Assembly: GCA_017745595.1 (NCBI GenBank)
Contig: WMBV01000001.1
Coordinates: 310,001-374,000 of the forward strand
DNA: 64,000 nt
Direction of reading: 5' to 3'
From: Bordetella petrii
GTDB taxonomy: Bacteria > Pseudomonadota > Gammaproteobacteria > Burkholderiales > Burkholderiaceae_B
Shown here in pieces: positions 27,679 through 36,767 of the stretch; position 1 is the first letter of the stretch; each line of letters begins with the position of its first letter. The notes beneath the pieces are model-generated. The model did no database searches. It was not told where the DNA came from and saw only the letters and a list, made by a program, of their open reading frames with translations. The position numbers and the translations under genes were made by a program.

Positions 27679-28704
27679 GTGAACACCCCGCACATACGAA
27701 CTCAGATGATCGCCTCCCTGTTTGCCCAGGTGCCGTTCGAGCAGAACCGGATCGTGAATACCGCCGATCTCGACCAGGCTCGGCACCAGATCGGCCAGGT
27801 CCTGAATTCGTATCGGCTGCGAGTCGTGCGCGGGCATATCCTGCACAGCCGCCTCGACCTGCTTGCCTGCGGGCGCCTGTCGCTGATCAAGCTCAGGCAT
27901 GGGTACGGAGCGGACATCAACATCGACCCCGACTGCGAGGGCCTGGACGGCTACTACCTGCTGGTGCTGCCCACCCAGGGGCAGGCGGCGTTTTATTTCG
28001 ATGGGCGCCGCATCGAGGTTTCGCCGAGCAAAGCCTTTCTTCTCAGCCCCGACAGGCGGTTTCATTTCACGGCCAGCCACGACTACGAACAGGTCCTGCT
28101 GCGCCTGGACCGCACGGCCATCGCCGAAGCCTGGCGCCGCCTGACCTCGCAAGAGCAGGCCCCCGACATCTGCTTCGACGCGGTCATTCCCATGCATACG
28201 GCCGGCTGGCAAGCGCTGCTGCCCATGCTGCAATGGGTGGTGCGATGCTCGGGCATGGGCCAGGGGCACGATGCCGCCCAGGCCGCCTTGCTGGAGCAAA
28301 CCGAAGTCCTGGTGGCGACCACCCTGCTGCTGCACCAGCCTCACAGCATGGCGACGCAGCTGTGGCCGGCGCCTCCGCCCTCCGCGCCCCAGGCCATCCG
28401 CCGCGCCCAGGCCTATATGCTTGAACACATAGGCGAACGCCTGCCGGTGGCCATGGTCGCCAGCCACTGCGGCCTGTCGGCCAGGCGCCTGCAGGCCTTG
28501 TTCCGCGACGAATGCGGGCAGTCTCCGCTGCACTGGCTGCGCGTGCAGCGCCTGCAGGCGGTGCGGCAGACCTTGTCGCAGGCCGGCGAGGCGCACAGGG
28601 TCAGCGAAATCGCATCGCGGTACGGCTTCACCCACCTGGGCGAGTTTTCGCGGGCGTACCGCCAGGCGTTCGGCGAAACGCCGCAACAAACGCGCGGCAA
28701 GTAG
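27679..28704 (+). CDS. AraC/XylS-family transcriptional regulator
   Basis: Regulator of 341 residues from a GTG start; ATG at 27706 is an alternative. The N-terminal half (about 20-200) has the beta-rich AraC-binding-like domain of the FeaR/AlkS-like group, with GYYLLVLPTQGQAAFYFDG near 92-110. The C-terminal double helix-turn-helix includes PVAMVASHCGLSARRLQALF and VSEIASRYGFTHLGEFSRAYR. It follows the reductase in the same direction, so it likely activates the divergent P450 operon, perhaps through the CAACCGTATT repeats (inference). Confidence 0.88.
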   Translation: MNTPHIRTQMIASLFAQVPFEQNRIVNTADLDQARHQIGQVLNSYRLRVVRGHILHSRLDLLACGRLSLIKLRHGYGADINIDPDCEGLDGYYLLVLPTQGQAAFYFDGRRIEVSPSKAFLLSPDRRFHFTASHDYEQVLLRLDRTAIAEAWRRLTSQEQAPDICFDAVIPMHTAGWQALLPMLQWVVRCSGMGQGHDAAQAALLEQTEVLVATTLLLHQPHSMATQLWPAPPPSAPQAIRRAQAYMLEHIGERLPVAMVASHCGLSARRLQALFRDECGQSPLHWLRVQRLQAVRQTLSQAGEAHRVSEIASRYGFTHLGEFSRAYRQAFGETPQQTRGK

Positions 28705-28716
28705 CGCCGGGCGCGC

Positions 28717-29838
28717 TCAATTCCCGAGCCATTCCTTCAGCACTTCCTCGGTATGCGCCCCGGGCTGGGCAGGCCCGCCGCGCACGCGCGCGGGGGTTCT
28801 GCTGAACCGGGGGGCCGGCGCGGGCTGCACCACCCCGTCCACCCGCACGAAAGTGCCCCGCGCCACCATCTGGGGATGCCCGGGCGCCTCGGCCATGGAA
28901 AGCACGGGCGCATAGCAGGCGTCGGTGCCCGCCAGGCGCTGCTCTATCTCGTCCAGCGTCATGGCCGCCACGGCGCCGGCGATGGCCTCTTTGAGCCGCG
29001 GCCAGGCTTCTTTGTCGCTACGAGGAGGCAACGTCCCGGCGTCCAGGCCCAGCCGCCGGACCAGCTCATCGTAGAAGCGCGGTTCGACCGCGGCCAGCGA
29101 GACGTGGCGCCCGTCGCGCGTCCGGTACACGCCGTACCACGGTGCGCCGCCATCCAGGACATTGGATCCGCGCGCGTCGCGCCATACCCCCGCGGCGCGC
29201 AGCCCGTATGAACTGGCCATCAGCAGGCTGGCGCCGTCGACCATGGCGGCATCGACCACCTGGCCCTGGCCGCTGCGCAGCGATTCGATGTACGCCGCCA
29301 GCATGCCGGAAAGCAGCAGCATCCCGCCCCCGCCGAAATCTCCGACCAGGTTCAACGGCACCACCGGATCCGCGTCCCGCGGCCCGATTGCATCCAGCGC
29401 CCCCGTCAGCGCGATGTAGTTCAGGTCATGGCCCGCCGCATGGGCCATCGGCCCCGCCTGGCCGAAACCGGTTACGCGGCCGTAGACCAGCGCCGGCGCG
29501 CGGGCCAGGCATTCTTCGGGCCCCGCGCCAAGCCGCTCCATCACGCCCGGCCGGAAGCCTTCGATCAGCATGGCCGATTTCTCGACCAGGCGGAGCAGCG
29601 TGACCCTGCCCTGCGGGGTTTTCAGGTCCAGGGCCACCGAGCGCCGCCCGCGATTGAGCACCTCGAACCTGGCCGGTATCGGAATGCCGCGCTCGGGCGC
29701 ATGGGCCCGCTCGATCCGGACGACGTCCGCCCCCATGTCGGCCAGCACCATGGCGCAAAACGGCGCCGGCCCGAAGCCCGCCATTTCGATGACGCGCACG
29801 CCGTCCAGCGGTCCGTGGCCCGAGCCGGTCTGTGTCAT
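28717..29838 (-). CDS. Family III CoA-transferase / alpha-methylacyl-CoA racemase-like protein
   Basis: CaiB/BaiF family protein of 373 residues. The segment LNLVGDFGGGGM carries the catalytic aspartate in the form typical of alpha-methylacyl-CoA racemase, and the GRDAAMVDGAS-like VVDAAMVDGAS follows. It therefore may epimerise a 2-methyl-branched acyl-CoA instead of transferring CoA. It is the last gene of the Baeyer-Villiger operon, 6 bases after the SnoaL-like gene, and converges with the AraC gene. Confidence 0.85.
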   Translation of the reverse strand: MTQTGSGHGPLDGVRVIEMAGFGPAPFCAMVLADMGADVVRIERAHAPERGIPIPARFEVLNRGRRSVALDLKTPQGRVTLLRLVEKSAMLIEGFRPGVMERLGAGPEECLARAPALVYGRVTGFGQAGPMAHAAGHDLNYIALTGALDAIGPRDADPVVPLNLVGDFGGGGMLLLSGMLAAYIESLRSGQGQVVDAAMVDGASLLMASSYGLRAAGVWRDARGSNVLDGGAPWYGVYRTRDGRHVSLAAVEPRFYDELVRRLGLDAGTLPPRSDKEAWPRLKEAIAGAVAAMTLDEIEQRLAGTDACYAPVLSMAEAPGHPQMVARGTFVRVDGVVQPAPAPRFSRTPARVRGGPAQPGAHTEEVLKEWLGN

Positions 29839-29844
29839 CGCGGC

Positions 29845-30420
29845 TTACTCCAGCCCCAACTCTCGCCGGGCCGCCTGCATGGCGTCCTGGCCGTCGCGCC
29901 GCCCGATGATCCAGCCTTCATGCGGCTGCAGCGCCTTGGTCCTGACCTCGACGAGCTGCTTCCAGTCCTGGATCAGGGTGCGGCGCGCGATCCGCCACCG
30001 TCCGTCCTGCCGCTTCATCAGATCCAGGTAGCGCGACGACGTGAACATGTCCATGGCCGCATCCGGATCGCCGCTGGCGCCTCCCGTCAGCTGCGCGAGC
30101 TGCGCCTTGGCCTCTACCGGATACTGCTGGATCGTCCGCACGTAGGTTTCGACCAGGGCCACGTCCTCGGCGGCGAATTCGATCAGCAGGTTGCCCACGA
30201 AGTGGCTGGAGAATCCGATGGGCTTGTGCCGCTCCATCAGCCAGTCGACCAGGCCCTCGATGGGCCCGATGTAGGGGCCATGGCTGTCTATCGCCCCGGG
30301 ATAGAACAGGTCCAGGATGCCCTGGCGGTCGAGCCGGTCCACGGCCCGGCACCAGCGGTAGATCACGTCCTGTATCTGGGCCCGGTCGGCAAGGCGCTCG
30401 GGACTATATTGTTCAATCAC
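29845..30420 (-). CDS. SnoaL/NTF2-like family protein
   Basis: Small alpha+beta-barrel protein of 191 residues. The N-terminal helices ADRAQIQDVIYRWCRAVDRLD and the strand SRYLDLMKRQDGRWRIARRTLIQDW are typical of the SnoaL-like group, which includes ring-hydroxylating oxygenase small subunits, isomerases and dehydratases. A GTG start is used because AGGAG lies 8 bases upstream; a longer frame begins at 30450. Whether it is an enzyme is unclear; the DxH-like pairs D38-D41 near the pocket are suggestive only. Confidence 0.78.
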   Translation of the reverse strand: MIEQYSPERLADRAQIQDVIYRWCRAVDRLDRQGILDLFYPGAIDSHGPYIGPIEGLVDWLMERHKPIGFSSHFVGNLLIEFAAEDVALVETYVRTIQQYPVEAKAQLAQLTGGASGDPDAAMDMFTSSRYLDLMKRQDGRWRIARRTLIQDWKQLVEVRTKALQPHEGWIIGRRDGQDAMQAARRELGLE

Positions 30421-30446
30421 AGTCGTACTCCTCTGTTGGAAAGGGA

Positions 30447-31424
30447 TCACGCAGGCTTGAAGTCGACCTGCTCGGATAGCGCGCGGATCGTGTCCGCCTC
30501 TGAGGCCATCAGGGCACGGATCTGCGCCGGCGTGCCCCCGACCGGCGTGGCGCCATAAGATTCCAGAAGCTTGCGAACCTCGGCGTCGTCAAGCATGCCG
30601 TTCAGGACGAGATTCAGTTTTTCCACCACGGCCGTGGGCGTGCCCGCCGGGGCCGCCACGCAGAACCACGGCGCCATGACATACCCGGGCATGCCCGACT
30701 CGATCATGGTGGGCAGCTCGGGCAGCAACGGCGAACGGTTGCGGGAAGTGACCGCGATCGCATGCAGCTTGTTGCTCTTGATCAGTTCCAGCGACGATGA
30801 GATGTTGTCGATCGTAAAGTCGATAGACCCGCCCATCAGGTCGGTAAGCATCGGCGTGCTGCCCTTGTACGGCACGTGCTGCGCCTGCACGCCGGCGCGC
30901 AGCTTGAAAAGCTCGGCCGATACATGCGAGCTCGAGGCGAGGCCCGGGCTGCCATGGTTCAGCTGCCCCGGGTGCGCCTTCATGTAGTCGATCAGTTCTT
31001 GCACCGTATTCACCGGCAAACCGGGCCGCACGATGACGACGTTCGGCGTTTCGGCGATATTGATGATGGGATCGAACGCGTCCATCTTGAAGGGCAGGTT
31101 GTCGTAGACGAAGTGATTCGTCACGACCGTGCCGATCGAGCCCATCAGCAGCGTGTAGCCATCGGGGGCCGCGCGCGCCACCGCGGCGGTTCCGATGGTT
31201 CCCGTGGCGCCCGGCAGGTTCTCGACGATCACGGGCACGCCCAGCCGCTTCTGCAAGTAGTCGGCGGTGCGGCGCCCCAGGATGTCGGTCGACCCGCCGG
31301 GCGGAAACGGCACGACGATGCGGATATTCCTGGCCGGCCAGGCCGCGGCGGCTCGCGCCCACCCGGGAATCGCGAGCGCTCCCGCCATCGCGCACGCCAT
31401 GAATTGTCTGCGTTCCATACCCAT
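30447..31424 (-). CDS. TctC/Bug-type periplasmic solute receptor
   Basis: Tripartite tricarboxylate-type extracytoplasmic receptor of 325 residues. The signal peptide MGMERRQFMACAMAGALA has a twin-arginine-like motif and ends near ARA. The mature start IRIVVPFPPGGSTDILGR and ENLPGATGTIGTAAVARAAPDGYTLL are the Bug hallmarks. No TctA/TctB membrane genes are nearby, as is usual for the expanded Bug family of Bordetella. It sits within the Baeyer-Villiger operon between patatin and SnoaL genes, so it may sense or deliver the pathway substrate. Confidence 0.9.
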   Translation of the reverse strand: MGMERRQFMACAMAGALAIPGWARAAAAWPARNIRIVVPFPPGGSTDILGRRTADYLQKRLGVPVIVENLPGATGTIGTAAVARAAPDGYTLLMGSIGTVVTNHFVYDNLPFKMDAFDPIINIAETPNVVIVRPGLPVNTVQELIDYMKAHPGQLNHGSPGLASSSHVSAELFKLRAGVQAQHVPYKGSTPMLTDLMGGSIDFTIDNISSSLELIKSNKLHAIAVTSRNRSPLLPELPTMIESGMPGYVMAPWFCVAAPAGTPTAVVEKLNLVLNGMLDDAEVRKLLESYGATPVGGTPAQIRALMASEADTIRALSEQVDFKPA

Positions 31425-31485
31425 TCTTGTCTCCTTTGGTTTGTGTCGGTTGTCTGTTTATGAGTGCATCGTGCAAGCGGGCCGG

Positions 31486-32352
31486 TCAGCCTCTCCAGGC
31501 CGCCTCCAACGCCTGCGCCAGTTGCAGGCCCTGGGCCAGGCCCGCCTCGGCGCTGGGGCGCCGGCCCGCCGGATCCAGCACGTTGTCGCCGATGGCCGCC
31601 CGCGACCGCGCATCGGGCACCGCCACCTCGACGCGGGCACCCGCGGCTCGAAGCGCCTGGATTTCGGCACGCAGATGGCCACTGACCGGGTTGTCGTCGC
31701 AATACCCCAGCGGGGCCAGCACCAGCACGTGGGCGGCGCCCCGCGCAAGATCCGCATTGGTGATCGAGCACAGGCCGCCGTCCATCAGCTGCCTTCCCTG
31801 GAACGGCACCGTGGGCCATACGCCGGGCACCGCGCAGCTGGCCATCACGGCATCGGCCAGCGCCACGCCCGACCGGGCGTCCAGCACGATCCGCTCGCCC
31901 GTATCCGTGTCCACGGCGGTCAGTCTCAGGGGCGTGCGGGGCCAGGTGGAATGGCTCAAGCGCGCTTCAATGATGGCGCGGCGCGCGGCCAGCGCGGGCG
32001 TCTCGGCGCGCCGCGCATAGGCGCCGATTTTCTGGCGGGCTTGCGCCAGGTCGCCCTGGACCTTATCCATCAGCACCCGGTTCTTCTGGTGGGCCGCCTG
32101 CTGCGAGTATTCGCGGAAGACCTCGCCGAAGGCCTCCGGCGGCTGCAACTGGCGGGCCAGCAGCAATTCGGCCGGCACGCCATGCGCGAGTTCCGCGCTG
32201 GTGACCGAGCCCGCCGAGGTGCCGATCAGCAGGCAATCCGGCGTTACCTTGATCGCCGCCCGGGACAGGCCCGCCATGATGCCGACCTCCCAGGCAATCC
32301 CGGTTACCCCGCCGCCGCCGAACACGAAGCATTTCTGGACCTGGCCCGGCAT
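31486..32352 (-). CDS. Patatin-like phospholipase/esterase
   Basis: Serine hydrolase of 288 residues with the patatin Ser-Asp dyad: glycine-rich oxyanion loop FGGGGVTG (11-18), nucleophile elbow GTSAG (about 44-48) and DGG near 196. No signal peptide is seen. Its ATG overlaps the CoA-transferase stop by one base (TGATG). In this operon it could hydrolyse the ester made by the Baeyer-Villiger enzyme, a role otherwise filled by alpha/beta hydrolases (inference). Confidence 0.88.
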   Translation of the reverse strand: MPGQVQKCFVFGGGGVTGIAWEVGIMAGLSRAAIKVTPDCLLIGTSAGSVTSAELAHGVPAELLLARQLQPPEAFGEVFREYSQQAAHQKNRVLMDKVQGDLAQARQKIGAYARRAETPALAARRAIIEARLSHSTWPRTPLRLTAVDTDTGERIVLDARSGVALADAVMASCAVPGVWPTVPFQGRQLMDGGLCSITNADLARGAAHVLVLAPLGYCDDNPVSGHLRAEIQALRAAGARVEVAVPDARSRAAIGDNVLDPAGRRPSAEAGLAQGLQLAQALEAAWRG

Positions 32353-33569
32353 CAGATGACCTTCTTGATGCGCAACTGCTTCAGTTCCTCGGGCGACAGC
32401 CCCAGCAGGCCCGAGTAAATGGTTTCGTTGCAGTCGCCCAGTTCCGGCGCGGGCGCGATGGCCTGTTCGGCCACATTCGAAAACTTGGGAATGACGCCCG
32501 TCATGCGCACCGGGCCGATCCTGGGGTCTTCGACCGCAACGATCGTGCCCCGCGCCTGGTAATGCGGGTCGTCCACCATGTCGGCCACGCTATAGATGAA
32601 CGAATACGCGAGCTTGGCCTCGTCCAGAATGCGGCAGATCTCTTCGACGGGTTTGCTCAAGATCCATTCGGCCACCGCCTTGTTCAGTTCGTCCACATGC
32701 TCCCAGCGCGACTCGTGCGACTGGAACCGGGGATCGGCGGCCCAGTCGGAACGCGCCATTGCCTGGCACAGGCGCTCGAAGCCGGTATTGGCCGAGATGG
32801 TCAAGATGATGTAGCGGCCGTCGCTGGTAAGAAAGTGCTCGCCCGGCGCCGACGCGAAGTGCGTATTGCCGCGGCGCTGGCGCGCCTTGCCCAAGCGGTC
32901 GTAGGTGGGGATCAGCACATCGGTGAACCGGGCAATCGACTCGTACATGGCAAGATCGATTTCCTGGCCGCCGCCCCCATGCGTGTCGCGATGATAAATG
33001 GCCATCATCAGCGAAAACGCGCCCAGGATGGCGGTCTGGTAATCGGCGATCGAGGTGCCGATTTTCACGGGCGGCCGATCCGGAAAGCCCGTAATGCCCA
33101 TGACGCCGCCGAACGCCAGCGCGATGCGGTCGTAGCCCGCGCGCGCCTTATAGGGGCCGGTCTGGCCGAAGCCCGAGATGCGCAGCAAGATGAGGTCATC
33201 GTTGTGTTCCTTCATGGCCTCGTACGACAGCCCCCATTTTTCCAGGGTGCCGGGCCGGAAGTTCTCGACCACCGCGTCGGCATGCGCCACCAGCTTGAGC
33301 AGCAGGTCGCGCCCCTCGGGCTTACGCAAGTCCAGGGTGACCGATTTCTTGTTCCGGTTCTCCACGCTCCAGTACAGGCATACATCGTCCACATACGGGC
33401 CGATGTCGCGCACGGTATCGCCCCGCTCCGGCACTTCGACCTTGATCACCTCGGCCCCGAAATCGCCGAACAGGGTGCAGGCCACCGGCCCCGCCACCAT
33501 CGTGCCCAGATCCAGGATGCGCAAGCCGCTGAGCAGATGCTTTCCTTCACCCTTCTTCGCCATGTCCAT
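32352..33569 (-). CDS. Family III CoA-transferase (CaiB/BaiF)
   Basis: Formyl-CoA-transferase-fold protein of 405 residues. N-terminal GLRILDLGTMVAGPVACTLFGDFGAEVIKVE, then VENRNKKSVTLDL and the catalytic aspartate in TSIADYQTAI (about D180) are all present. It would move CoA onto an acid product of the pathway. Starts 3 bases after the BVMO stop and overlaps the patatin gene by one base. Confidence 0.9.
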   Translation of the reverse strand: MDMAKKGEGKHLLSGLRILDLGTMVAGPVACTLFGDFGAEVIKVEVPERGDTVRDIGPYVDDVCLYWSVENRNKKSVTLDLRKPEGRDLLLKLVAHADAVVENFRPGTLEKWGLSYEAMKEHNDDLILLRISGFGQTGPYKARAGYDRIALAFGGVMGITGFPDRPPVKIGTSIADYQTAILGAFSLMMAIYHRDTHGGGGQEIDLAMYESIARFTDVLIPTYDRLGKARQRRGNTHFASAPGEHFLTSDGRYIILTISANTGFERLCQAMARSDWAADPRFQSHESRWEHVDELNKAVAEWILSKPVEEICRILDEAKLAYSFIYSVADMVDDPHYQARGTIVAVEDPRIGPVRMTGVIPKFSNVAEQAIAPAPELGDCNETIYSGLLGLSPEELKQLRIKKVI

Positions 33570-33572
33570 CGA

Positions 33573-35540
33573 TTACTCCACTTCCTGGGCCTGGTCCGCA
33601 CAAGCCGCCTTCACGTTCACCTGGAAATCCGCGATCCGGGTGTCTCGCAGCATGTGCCAATAGTCGTCATTGCGAAATGGCGTGGGCGCCACGACCTTGC
33701 CGGTGGCCGTGCGGTACCAGTTCGACATCCCCTTGTGCGTCCAGATCATCTTGTCGTGGGCGCTCTGCACGCGCCGGTTGAAGTCGTCGCATACCTCGCG
33801 CCGCACCTCGATCTCGAACCGCTCGCCGCCGGCGCGCTCCATGGCCTGGCGCAGCACGCCCATGACATAGCGCACCTGGATTTCCAGCGACGCGACCACG
33901 CTGCCGCCGTGGCCCAGGGCCGTGTTGGGGCCCGCCAGTACGAAGAAATTCGGAAACCCCGGAACGGTCAGGCCCAGATAGGCCTCGGCCCCCTCGTTAT
34001 CCCAGCGCTCGCGGATCGACTCACCGCCGCGCCCGCGGACCTCGATCGAAGACAGGAAGTTGATCGCATCGAAACCGGTCGCCACGATCAGTACGTCCAG
34101 TTCGTGCGACTGGCCGTCCCGGGTCACCACCCGGTTGCCGTCGACCTCCGCGATGTGGCTATTGACCAGCGTGACGTTCGGCCGGGTCATCGTGCGGTAC
34201 CAGCCGTTGTCCATCAGCATGCGCTTGCCGAAGGGGGGGTAGTCTGGCAGCACATCGTCGAGCAGGTCTTGCCGGTCGCCCAGTTCGGCCTTGATGTAGT
34301 TGGTGAAGAATTCCCGGTGCTTGTCGTTGCGCCGGTTGATCGCGCGCTCGGGATGCGGCCATTCGGGATCGACCTGCAAAGAGGTATGGATGCGGTCGTT
34401 GAAGACCCAGGCCAGGCGCTGGCGGTACCACTCTTGGTAGAAAGGCACTTCGCGCAGCAAAAAGCGCACATCCGCGGGCACTGCTTTCTTGAACCGCTCG
34501 AACGGCGCGGCCCACTGCTTGGAGCGCTGGAATACCGTCAGGTGCTTCACCGTGCCGGCGGTCGCGGGAACAATCTGCATGGCGCTCGCGCCGTTGCCGA
34601 TGATGCCCACCCGCTTGCCCGCGACGTCGAACCCGTCGGGCCAGCGCGCCGTATGGAAGCAAGGCCCCGCGAAGGTGTCCAGGCCCTTGATGGCGGGGAA
34701 CTTCGGCACGTTCAGAATACCCACGGCACTGATCACCACGTCGGCCGTCACGGTTTCGTGCCGCCCGTCCGGACCGGCCAGGGTGACCGACCAGTTGGCC
34801 TCGGACTCGTCATAGGCCAGGCCGACGCAACGGGTCTCGAACCGGATGCGGGGCCGCAGCTTGAAGTCATCGACCACCTTGACGAAATAGTCTTGTATCT
34901 CGTCGCGCAGGGCGAAGTATTTGGTCCAGTCCCGCTTGGCGAACGAGAACGAATAGATGTGGTTGGGCGTATCGACGCCTGCGCCCGGGTAGCGGTTTTC
35001 GTACCAGGTGCCGCCGGCCTGGGAATTTTTCTCGATCACCGTGTAATCGATGCCGGCCCCCTGCAGCCGGATCGCCGCGCATATCCCGGCCACGCCCGCG
35101 CCGATCACCAGCACCTTGAAGCCCGGGCGGGGCTGGAACCGGTCTTGCTGGTCGAGCGCGAATTCCGGATCCAGGCCCAGCCAGGACGAGATCATCGAGC
35201 CGTACGAGTCGGGAACCGCCTCGCCGATGCTGGTGGCCAGCATCTCGACCAAATCGCGGGGCGCGGGATCCGGAAGGGCCGCCTTGCCGCCCGACTTCCA
35301 GGCCAGGATGGCCGCCAGGGCCGCCGCGCGGATCTCGGCCTGCACGTCGTCCGGCAAGCCACCCGTATCATTATCGTCGAGCCCCGCGATGCGGCTGCAC
35401 TGAAAGCGCTCGGACAGCCATTTCCGGTCGCCGGTCAAATGCACCAGGACCATCAACAAGGTCGGCAAATTGGCCGACTCGAGCGCCTGGCCCAGGCGAG
35501 AAGACCAGTCCTGGTCCCGGTCGGAATGCGTAATAGACAT
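33573..35540 (-). CDS. Baeyer-Villiger monooxygenase, HAPMO-like
   Basis: FAD- and NADPH-dependent enzyme that inserts oxygen next to a ketone carbonyl, giving an ester. It has 655 residues with an N-terminal helical extension of about 130 residues, as in 4-hydroxyacetophenone monooxygenase. FAD motif VLVIGAGVAGIC (about 141-152), BVMO fingerprint FAGPCFHTARWPDG (about 301-314), NADPH motif GIIGNGASA. The ATG start has AGGAA upstream; the longer open frame is discarded. It is the second gene of the operon after a Bug receptor, and is followed by CoA-transferase and patatin genes. Confidence 0.9.
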   Translation of the reverse strand: MSITHSDRDQDWSSRLGQALESANLPTLLMVLVHLTGDRKWLSERFQCSRIAGLDDNDTGGLPDDVQAEIRAAALAAILAWKSGGKAALPDPAPRDLVEMLATSIGEAVPDSYGSMISSWLGLDPEFALDQQDRFQPRPGFKVLVIGAGVAGICAAIRLQGAGIDYTVIEKNSQAGGTWYENRYPGAGVDTPNHIYSFSFAKRDWTKYFALRDEIQDYFVKVVDDFKLRPRIRFETRCVGLAYDESEANWSVTLAGPDGRHETVTADVVISAVGILNVPKFPAIKGLDTFAGPCFHTARWPDGFDVAGKRVGIIGNGASAMQIVPATAGTVKHLTVFQRSKQWAAPFERFKKAVPADVRFLLREVPFYQEWYRQRLAWVFNDRIHTSLQVDPEWPHPERAINRRNDKHREFFTNYIKAELGDRQDLLDDVLPDYPPFGKRMLMDNGWYRTMTRPNVTLVNSHIAEVDGNRVVTRDGQSHELDVLIVATGFDAINFLSSIEVRGRGGESIRERWDNEGAEAYLGLTVPGFPNFFVLAGPNTALGHGGSVVASLEIQVRYVMGVLRQAMERAGGERFEIEVRREVCDDFNRRVQSAHDKMIWTHKGMSNWYRTATGKVVAPTPFRNDDYWHMLRDTRIADFQVNVKAACADQAQEVE

Positions 35541-35621
35541 GCGTTTTTCCTGCTTGAAAGAAACAGCTGTCCCCTGCCATGCCGAAAACTCGGCAGGGAT
35601 ATCGGGTGTAGCGGATGGAAT

Positions 35622-35639
35622 GCCGTTCCGGGGAACGGC
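35622..35639 (-). terminator. Hairpin between the Bug receptor and BVMO genes
   Basis: Perfect 8-bp stem GCCGTTCC with GGAACGGC and a 2-base loop, 23 bases after the receptor stop. No T-run follows, so it may be an attenuation or RNA-stability element rather than a terminator. Confidence 0.4.
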
Positions 35640-35662
35640 GCGGTGTGGGCTTAGCGGAACAT

Positions 35663-36622
35663 TCAGCCGGCCGTCATGCCGGATTTGCGAACGACCTCGC
35701 CCCACTTGTCGAAGTCCGTTTCGATGGTCTGCTGCAGGCCTTCCGGCGTGCTGCCGGCGGGCTGGAACCCCAGCGACATGAGCTTGTCCTTGAACTCGGG
35801 CATCGCGACGACCTGATTGATCTGCTGGTTCAGCTTGGACACGACGTCATCCGGCGTGCCCTTGGGCGCCAGCAAGGCAATCCAGCCCACTGCGTCGTAG
35901 CCGGCCACGCCGGCTTCCTGCATGGTGGCCACGTCGGGCAGCACCGGCGAGCGGGTGTTGTCCAGAACGGCCAGCGCGCGCAAATTGCCTTGCTTGATGT
36001 TGTTGAGCTGGGCGCCGATGCTGTCGATCATGATGGGCACACGGCCGGCCATGACATCGATGGAAGCGGCCGCCCCGCCCTTGTAGGATGCCGAGGTGAT
36101 CTGCACGCCCGCGCTGTGGTTCAGCAATTGCAGGGCCAGCTCGAAGGCCTGCGCGCCCGAGGCGAACATCATATTTCCCGGCTTGGCCTTGGCCTCGGCC
36201 AGCATCTCTTGCACCGTATTCTGCTTCAGCGCGGGCCCGGCCAACAGCACCATGGGCACCTTGGCCACCATGGCGATGGGCGCGAAATCGTGCTTGGGAT
36301 CGTACAGCTGGTTTTTCTGCAAATGCGGTCCGGTGACGAGCGTGCCACTAACGCCCAGTCCCAGCACATAGCCGTCGGCCGGGCTTCTGGCCACCGAACT
36401 CAGGCTCAGCATCCCGCCCACGCCGGGCTTGTTTTCCACCACGAAGGGCTGCTTGTTGAGATCTTCCAGTTCTTTGGCCAGCAGCCTCGCCACCATATCC
36501 GAGGCGCCTCCGGGCGGGTAGCCCACGACAATGCGAACCTGCTTGTCGGGATAAGCCCCGGCCTGGACGGGCGCGCCCACCACGGCCATGCCGGCCAGTG
36601 CCCACAGCAACATGCGTTTCAT
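35663..36622 (-). CDS. TctC/Bug-type periplasmic solute receptor
   Basis: Receptor of 319 residues: signal peptide (1-22, ends near VQAGA), then VRIVVGYPPGGASDMVARLLA and ENKPGVGGMLSLSSVA. First gene of the minus-strand BVMO operon; the ATG has GGAAG upstream, and the longer frame towards 36697 is not used. Its control region is shared with the divergent IclR regulator and holds two direct repeats. It lacks membrane partners nearby. Confidence 0.9.
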   Translation of the reverse strand: MKRMLLWALAGMAVVGAPVQAGAYPDKQVRIVVGYPPGGASDMVARLLAKELEDLNKQPFVVENKPGVGGMLSLSSVARSPADGYVLGLGVSGTLVTGPHLQKNQLYDPKHDFAPIAMVAKVPMVLLAGPALKQNTVQEMLAEAKAKPGNMMFASGAQAFELALQLLNHSAGVQITSASYKGGAAASIDVMAGRVPIMIDSIGAQLNNIKQGNLRALAVLDNTRSPVLPDVATMQEAGVAGYDAVGWIALLAPKGTPDDVVSKLNQQINQVVAMPEFKDKLMSLGFQPAGSTPEGLQQTIETDFDKWGEVVRKSGMTAG

Positions 36623-36714
36623 TCTTCCTGTCTCCCGTTCTTGGTTTGGTGAATTCGACGATGGCGAGAGTATTTGCGTGTCAATGAGGTGGGTCAAAGC
36701 ACATATGGAAAAAA

Positions 36715-36731
36715 GTTCATAGTGTGCACAT
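36715..36731 (+). repeat. Operator-like direct repeat, copy 1
   Basis: GTTCATAGTGTGCACAT. Copy 2 at 36768-36784 differs at two of 17 bases. The repeats are 53 bp apart, about five helical turns, between the Bug receptor and IclR genes. Confidence 0.6.
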
Positions 36732-36767
36732 TCGTTGGAAAACCTCGCATGCCACAGAGGGAAGAGT

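Noticed and set aside
32562-35654. Open frame of over 1000 codons opposite the CoA-transferase and BVMO genes
   Set aside because: The minus-strand frames there encode complete enzymes with intact motifs; the plus frame has no recognisable domain and only a low stop density caused by base composition.
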